Positions 61,157-64,000 of a stretch of DNA of 64,000 nucleotides are shown here, in pieces. Made by a program: the position numbers and the translations under genes. This DNA is from Streptomyces orinoci. Its GTDB lineage: Bacteria; Actinomycetota; Actinomycetes; Streptomycetales; Streptomycetaceae. Below the pieces are notes generated by a model, which made no database searches, was not told the DNA's origin, and was given only the letters and a program-made list of their open reading frames with translations. Within the stretch, counting starts at the first letter, position 1. Each line of letters opens with the position of its first letter. The DNA lies in the NCBI RefSeq assembly GCF_003121295.1, contig NZ_PHNC01000042.1, forward strand, positions 4,282 to 68,281, read 5' to 3'.

Positions 61157-61615
61157 ATGCAGATCGAGCAGGCAACCGAGCGGGACGCGGACACCATCGC
61201 GGCGCTGATCAGTGAGATCGAGACGTACTACGGCGGCGAGGAAACCCCGGTCGAACCTGACCATATCCGTGCATGGCTCTTCAGTGACCGGCCAGTCGCC
61301 ACGGTCCTGCTGGCCCGCGACAATGGCCAGATCCTGGGCATGGCGTCGTACAGCTTCCTCTGGCCCGCCGCCGGCGCCGATGCCTCGTTGTTTCTGAAGG
61401 AACTCTTCGTCCGGGAGAACGCCCGCCGCCGGGGCGTCGCCACCGCCCTCATGGCTCGGGTCCGGGAGGCAGCGGCGCAAGCGGGCTGCTCCCGGGTGGA
61501 GTGGACCGCCGACGCGGATAATCCGGCTGCCCTGGCGTTCTACCAAGCCCTCGGCGCCCAGCCTCACCACAGCAAGACCTTTTACCGGATCGAGCAAGCC
61601 AACGGGCGGCGTTGA
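61157..61615 (+). CDS. GNAT family N-acetyltransferase
   Basis: A 152-residue GNAT: IEQATERDADTIAALISEIE at the start, then GMASYSFLWPAAGADASLFL, the acetyl-CoA loop VRENARRRGVATALMARVRE and the closing WTADADNPAALAFYQALGAQ. ATG at 61157 with GAGAGGA eleven bases before. Probably acetylates a small amine; divergent from the SIR2-like gene. Confidence 0.88.
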   Translation: MQIEQATERDADTIAALISEIETYYGGEETPVEPDHIRAWLFSDRPVATVLLARDNGQILGMASYSFLWPAAGADASLFLKELFVRENARRRGVATALMARVREAAAQAGCSRVEWTADADNPAALAFYQALGAQPHHSKTFYRIEQANGRR

Positions 61616-61969
61616 GCTGCTTGCTGACCGTCACCGGCCTGGAAACCGAACTGCTGCATACAGTGTCTCGCCGAAACACCTCCGCCCCCGAGCGCTTCGG
61701 TGACATGGGCTACGGGAGACTTTCCCGGGTGACCACAGCACCTGCATCACCCGGCCGCCCGCGGCCTCTCGGCAAGGGCGTCCGAGCCATCATCCCCAGA
61801 ATCCCGTGGGTGCAAGCAAACTGAAGGTATGTCTACGGGAACCCGAGGGTGGGCTGTCGTGTTTTCGCAGGTTCGGCCTTCGGATTCAGGCGAACACGCG
61901 GGGTGAGTACCGATACAGACCGCCCCCTGGGCAACCCTTCTTGGAAACGGTGCTGGCATCGTACGAGTC
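61616..61969. other. Intergenic region without a recognised gene
   Basis: About 350 bases. Short frames exist on both strands, none convincing. TACGAG at 61958-61963 before the ATG at 61970 could be a -10 box. Confidence 0.35.
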
Positions 61970-62494
61970 ATGAGAACAGCAGGAACGACACCGGAACCGG
62001 AATCCTCAGCGCGGAGTGGCCTCACGTCTCTGGGTGAGGTGGCGTGCCGTTATCAGGCGGATGAGATCAGCCCAGAGGACCTGCCGATGGTTGCTGCCGA
62101 GGTACTCGCGGCCGGGCTGGACACCCCGACGCTGTGCGAGCTCGCCGGATTGCCCCGCAACGCGGATACCTGCGATATCCGTGACGCGTTCGAGCAAGCG
62201 CTCTCCGAGGCCGGAATCGAGCTGCCTGATCGGGGCCTGGCACGGCGCCACGCGCTGCGCCGGCTGGCGGCGAGGCTGATCAACGGGGAAATCGCTCCTG
62301 CCGACCTGGCAACGGATGACTGGTGGGAGACGGAGGCCGAAACTGTTGAGGAGAGATCGTTCGTATCGTTGATCCCGCAATGTGCCTGCTGCGTTGAGTA
62401 CACGTTGGGGCTCGACCAGCGGACGTGGGAGGCCGATCTGCGGATCGCCGCGCTCGCCCTTACAGCGTCTCCGCCGATCGGCCCCGGCTGCTGA
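61970..62494 (+). CDS. Hypothetical protein
   Basis: A 174-residue acidic, helical protein: LTSLGEVACRYQADEISPED, VLAAGLDTPTLCELAGLPRN, ARRHALRRLAARLINGEIAP, DLATDDWWETEAETVEERSF and CACCVEYT. The mix of helices with Trp and a Cys cluster recalls small Streptomyces proteins of toxin-immunity or recombination loci, but I recognise no family. The start may be leaderless. Confidence 0.6.
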   Translation: MRTAGTTPEPESSARSGLTSLGEVACRYQADEISPEDLPMVAAEVLAAGLDTPTLCELAGLPRNADTCDIRDAFEQALSEAGIELPDRGLARRHALRRLAARLINGEIAPADLATDDWWETEAETVEERSFVSLIPQCACCVEYTLGLDQRTWEADLRIAALALTASPPIGPGC

Positions 62495-62564
62495 CTCTGC
62501 CCTGACGGCGGCCTTCCCTCCCACGAAAGGCGTTGTACTGGTCGAGCAGACTTCACCGAAGTGG

Positions 62565-62840
62565 CTGTTCAGCGGACTGGTCCAGCAGGGCCCGTGCGGA
62601 GTCCGCGTAGCGGATGGCGGTCTTCTCGTCAATGCCGAAGGTGAGGGCGAGGTCAAGGGGGTCGGCGCCGTGGGTGAGGGCCTCTTCGAGCTGGCGGTCG
62701 ACGCGGAGCCGTTCGAGGGCAGCGGTGGGGTTGCGGGTAGCCCGGGTGGTCCAGAGTTTGCCGGCCGGGCCGAGTTCGACGGCGGTATTCTGAGGGCTGG
62801 AAGGCGTACGGGGCGAGGATCCCCGGTGGCTTGGCCAGGC
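62565..62840 (-). pseudogene. C-terminal remnant of an integrase-associated protein
   Basis: Reads ELGPAGKLWTTRATRNPTAA, LERLRVDRQLEEALTHGADP, LDLALTFGIDEKTAIRYADS and ARALLDQSAEQPLR before its stop. The 'VFGIDEKTAIRYADSAR' phrase is the HTH-like C terminus of a large recombinase-associated protein common in Streptomyces mobile elements. Everything upstream is missing. Confidence 0.5.
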
Positions 62841-62990
62841 TAGGGCCGCCGTTGCGGACCCAGGCGGTGATGTCGTATGGCCCGAAGCTGAACGTCGACT
62901 TGCTCCGCGAACAGGTGCCGAGGCCTCGGGCTTCGGCGCAGCTGCCTCACCCGGCAGAACCGGCCTTGGGGCCGGAGTAGGGACGCGGAG

Positions 62991-63029
62991 GGCCCCACAC
63001 GGGGAGGCCGGGGGTTCACGTGCGGGGCC
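62991..63029 (-). terminator. Hairpin after the secreted protein gene
   Basis: GGCCCCACAC pairs with GTGCGGGGCC (one mismatch), about 20 bases beyond the stop at 63050 of the minus-strand gene. Confidence 0.45.
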
Positions 63030-63049
63030 GCGCTCACGGTGAGGGGACG

Positions 63050-64000
63050 TCAGACTTCGGTCAGGGTGTACGTGCCCGTACCGTCCTGCCTGCCGCTGGA
63101 GTACTGGCGGATCAACTCCCCGTCAGCGTACCGGTCGTGACCCACCATGGAGCCGGTGTACTTGTTCTGCACACCGATCTTCGAGCTGCCGGGTACATCG
63201 CGGTAGATGTAGAACCGCTGGAGGTCGTCCTCCCCGCAGGAGGCCGTCGTCAGGTAGGCCTGCTCCTGATTGGCGATGTCCGCCGGGATGGTCGCGCACC
63301 CACCGTTGCCCCAGTTCCACAGGGACGCCTCGATGACCCCGTTGTTCTCCGTGACGTTGCACAGGCGCCAGTTGTCCAGGTGGGCGCTGAAGAATGTCGA
63401 TTCGCGCAGGCGGATTCCGTCGTTGGCCAGGAGCGGTGCGCTCCAGTTCAGGACCTTGCCGGGGACGTCGATCCTGTAGACGCCGGACTCGCAGTTCAGC
63501 GCGGCCTGCGCGCGCCCGGTGGCCTTGGGGTGTTCGGCGGACGTGCCGCTGGTGGGAGCCGGGCGCTGCACGAGGCGGTTCTGCGTCTGCTTTGCTGTCG
63601 GGGCCACCGCGCCCGCCGGGTGCTTGGCCTTCGCGGCGGCCGAGCCGCAGTCGAGGAGGCCTTGCGCCTTGGCCATGATGCTGTTGGCGGGCACCTTGTC
63701 CTGGCAGCGCACCGCGCCTTCTTCGAGGGTGGTGTAGGTGGTGAAGCTGCCGCTGCCGGGCCCCTCGATCCACTTCAACGCCCAATTGCCGTCGCCCTGT
63801 TGAATGCGGTTGCAGTTGAGGCTGCCGTACGTACCGGTGACCTTCTTGGTGCCCTTGTAGACGCCGTAGTAGCCGGGCCGTTGGAAGTTCCACGTGACCG
63901 AGTTCGACTCGCTGCTGGTGGTGGAGTAGTTGACCTGTACATTCAGGCCCAGGCTCGCGCCGACGGTGCCGAGGGTGTCGACGGCGAAGCTGCCCTGGAC
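63050..64000 (-). CDS. Secreted protein of unknown function, 5' end outside the window
   Basis: The frame is open to the window edge; 316 residues are visible. It starts (at the edge) with a beta-rich segment (VQGSFAVDTLGTVGASLGLN, STTSSESNSVTWNF, GYYGVYKGTKKVTGTYGSLN), then a Cys-containing helical linker with KAKHPAGAVAPTAKQ, and ends in a domain with CNVTENNGVIEASLWNWGNG, DDLQRFYIYRDVPGSSKIGV and HDRYADGELIRQYSSG, which resembles a ricin-type beta-trefoil or similar carbohydrate-binding unit. Probably an extracellular binding protein. The signal peptide lies beyond the edge. Confidence 0.6.
   Translation of the reverse strand, partial: VQGSFAVDTLGTVGASLGLNVQVNYSTTSSESNSVTWNFQRPGYYGVYKGTKKVTGTYGSLNCNRIQQGDGNWALKWIEGPGSGSFTTYTTLEEGAVRCQDKVPANSIMAKAQGLLDCGSAAAKAKHPAGAVAPTAKQTQNRLVQRPAPTSGTSAEHPKATGRAQAALNCESGVYRIDVPGKVLNWSAPLLANDGIRLRESTFFSAHLDNWRLCNVTENNGVIEASLWNWGNGGCATIPADIANQEQAYLTTASCGEDDLQRFYIYRDVPGSSKIGVQNKYTGSMVGHDRYADGELIRQYSSGRQDGTGTYTLTEV

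Noticed and set aside
1..64000. CRISPR arrays, rRNA and tRNA genes
   Set aside because: No regularly spaced direct repeats, no rRNA-like stretches and no cloverleaf-type sequences were noticed by eye; a tRNAscan or Infernal run would be decisive.

Overview
The window is very GC-rich DNA with the codon use, GTG/ATG starts, short purine-rich ribosome binding sites and gene families of a Streptomyces or close relative. Much of it is accessory. Roughly one gene in three is truncated, frameshifted or fused to a neighbour, and remnants of at least seven kinds of mobile element are scattered through it (IS3, IS5, IS481, Tn3, a Mu/TniA-type transposase, an unplaced DDE transposase, a relaxase remnant). 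A probable telomere-maintenance operon sits at 12963-15471. Together these fit a sub-telomeric chromosome arm or a large linear plasmid better than a chromosome core. No rRNA, tRNA or CRISPR array was seen.

Layout. 0.3-10 kb: a tyrosinase-like protein, an MFS exporter, a truncated ArsR-type regulator, an F420-type luciferase-like oxidoreductase, a dead IS5 transposase, a TetR/SDR divergent pair with two spaced operators, and a flavin monooxygenase with a SnoaL-like protein divergent from a MarR gene with two palindromic operators. 10-13 kb: a decayed vat-vgb (streptogramin A/B resistance) pair and an intact IS3-family element sitting in a regulator fragment. 13-15.5 kb: a three-gene operon encoding a small HTH protein, a Tap/Tac-like protein with degenerate protein-primed polymerase motifs, and a Tpg/Tpc-like protein. 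15.5-23 kb: IS remnants, an SDR, ArsR, a DUF6215-type protein, LysE, an NTF2-like gene between IS-type inverted repeats, and a Tn3 scrap. 23-31 kb: a 1022-residue secreted four-domain protein, other secreted proteins, a TniA remnant, and an HD hydrolase behind a beheaded HMCES gene.

31-40 kb: a frameshifted G1-type peptidase, an RDD-protein pseudogene, a DHA2 exporter divergent from an MppJ-like phenylpyruvate methyltransferase, IS481 and HNH remnants. 40.6-43.6 kb: an operon with a WXG100-like protein, an unknown small protein, a 511-residue protein with an N-terminal WxG region and a C-terminal papain/calpain-like peptidase domain, and a lipoprotein that resembles a chagasin-type cysteine-peptidase inhibitor. 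It reads as a type VII effector with its immunity protein. 43.8-48.2 kb: relaxase and DUF6262 scraps, then an ABC-2 transporter pair divergent from a two-component system. 48-54 kb: decayed genes and an unusual element in which a tyrosine-recombinase-like gene that lacks most catalytic residues overlaps a DDE transposase.

54-64 kb looks healthier: MarR / NmrA-like / hemerythrin, a methyltransferase, HAD phosphatase, GNAT, UDP-glucose dehydrogenase, a SIR2-like protein, a second GNAT, and a secreted protein cut by the window end.

The two most interesting systems are the non-canonical telomere operon and the cysteine-peptidase effector/inhibitor operon. Many frameshifts are single-base and some lie in homopolymer runs, so part of the decay could be sequencing error.
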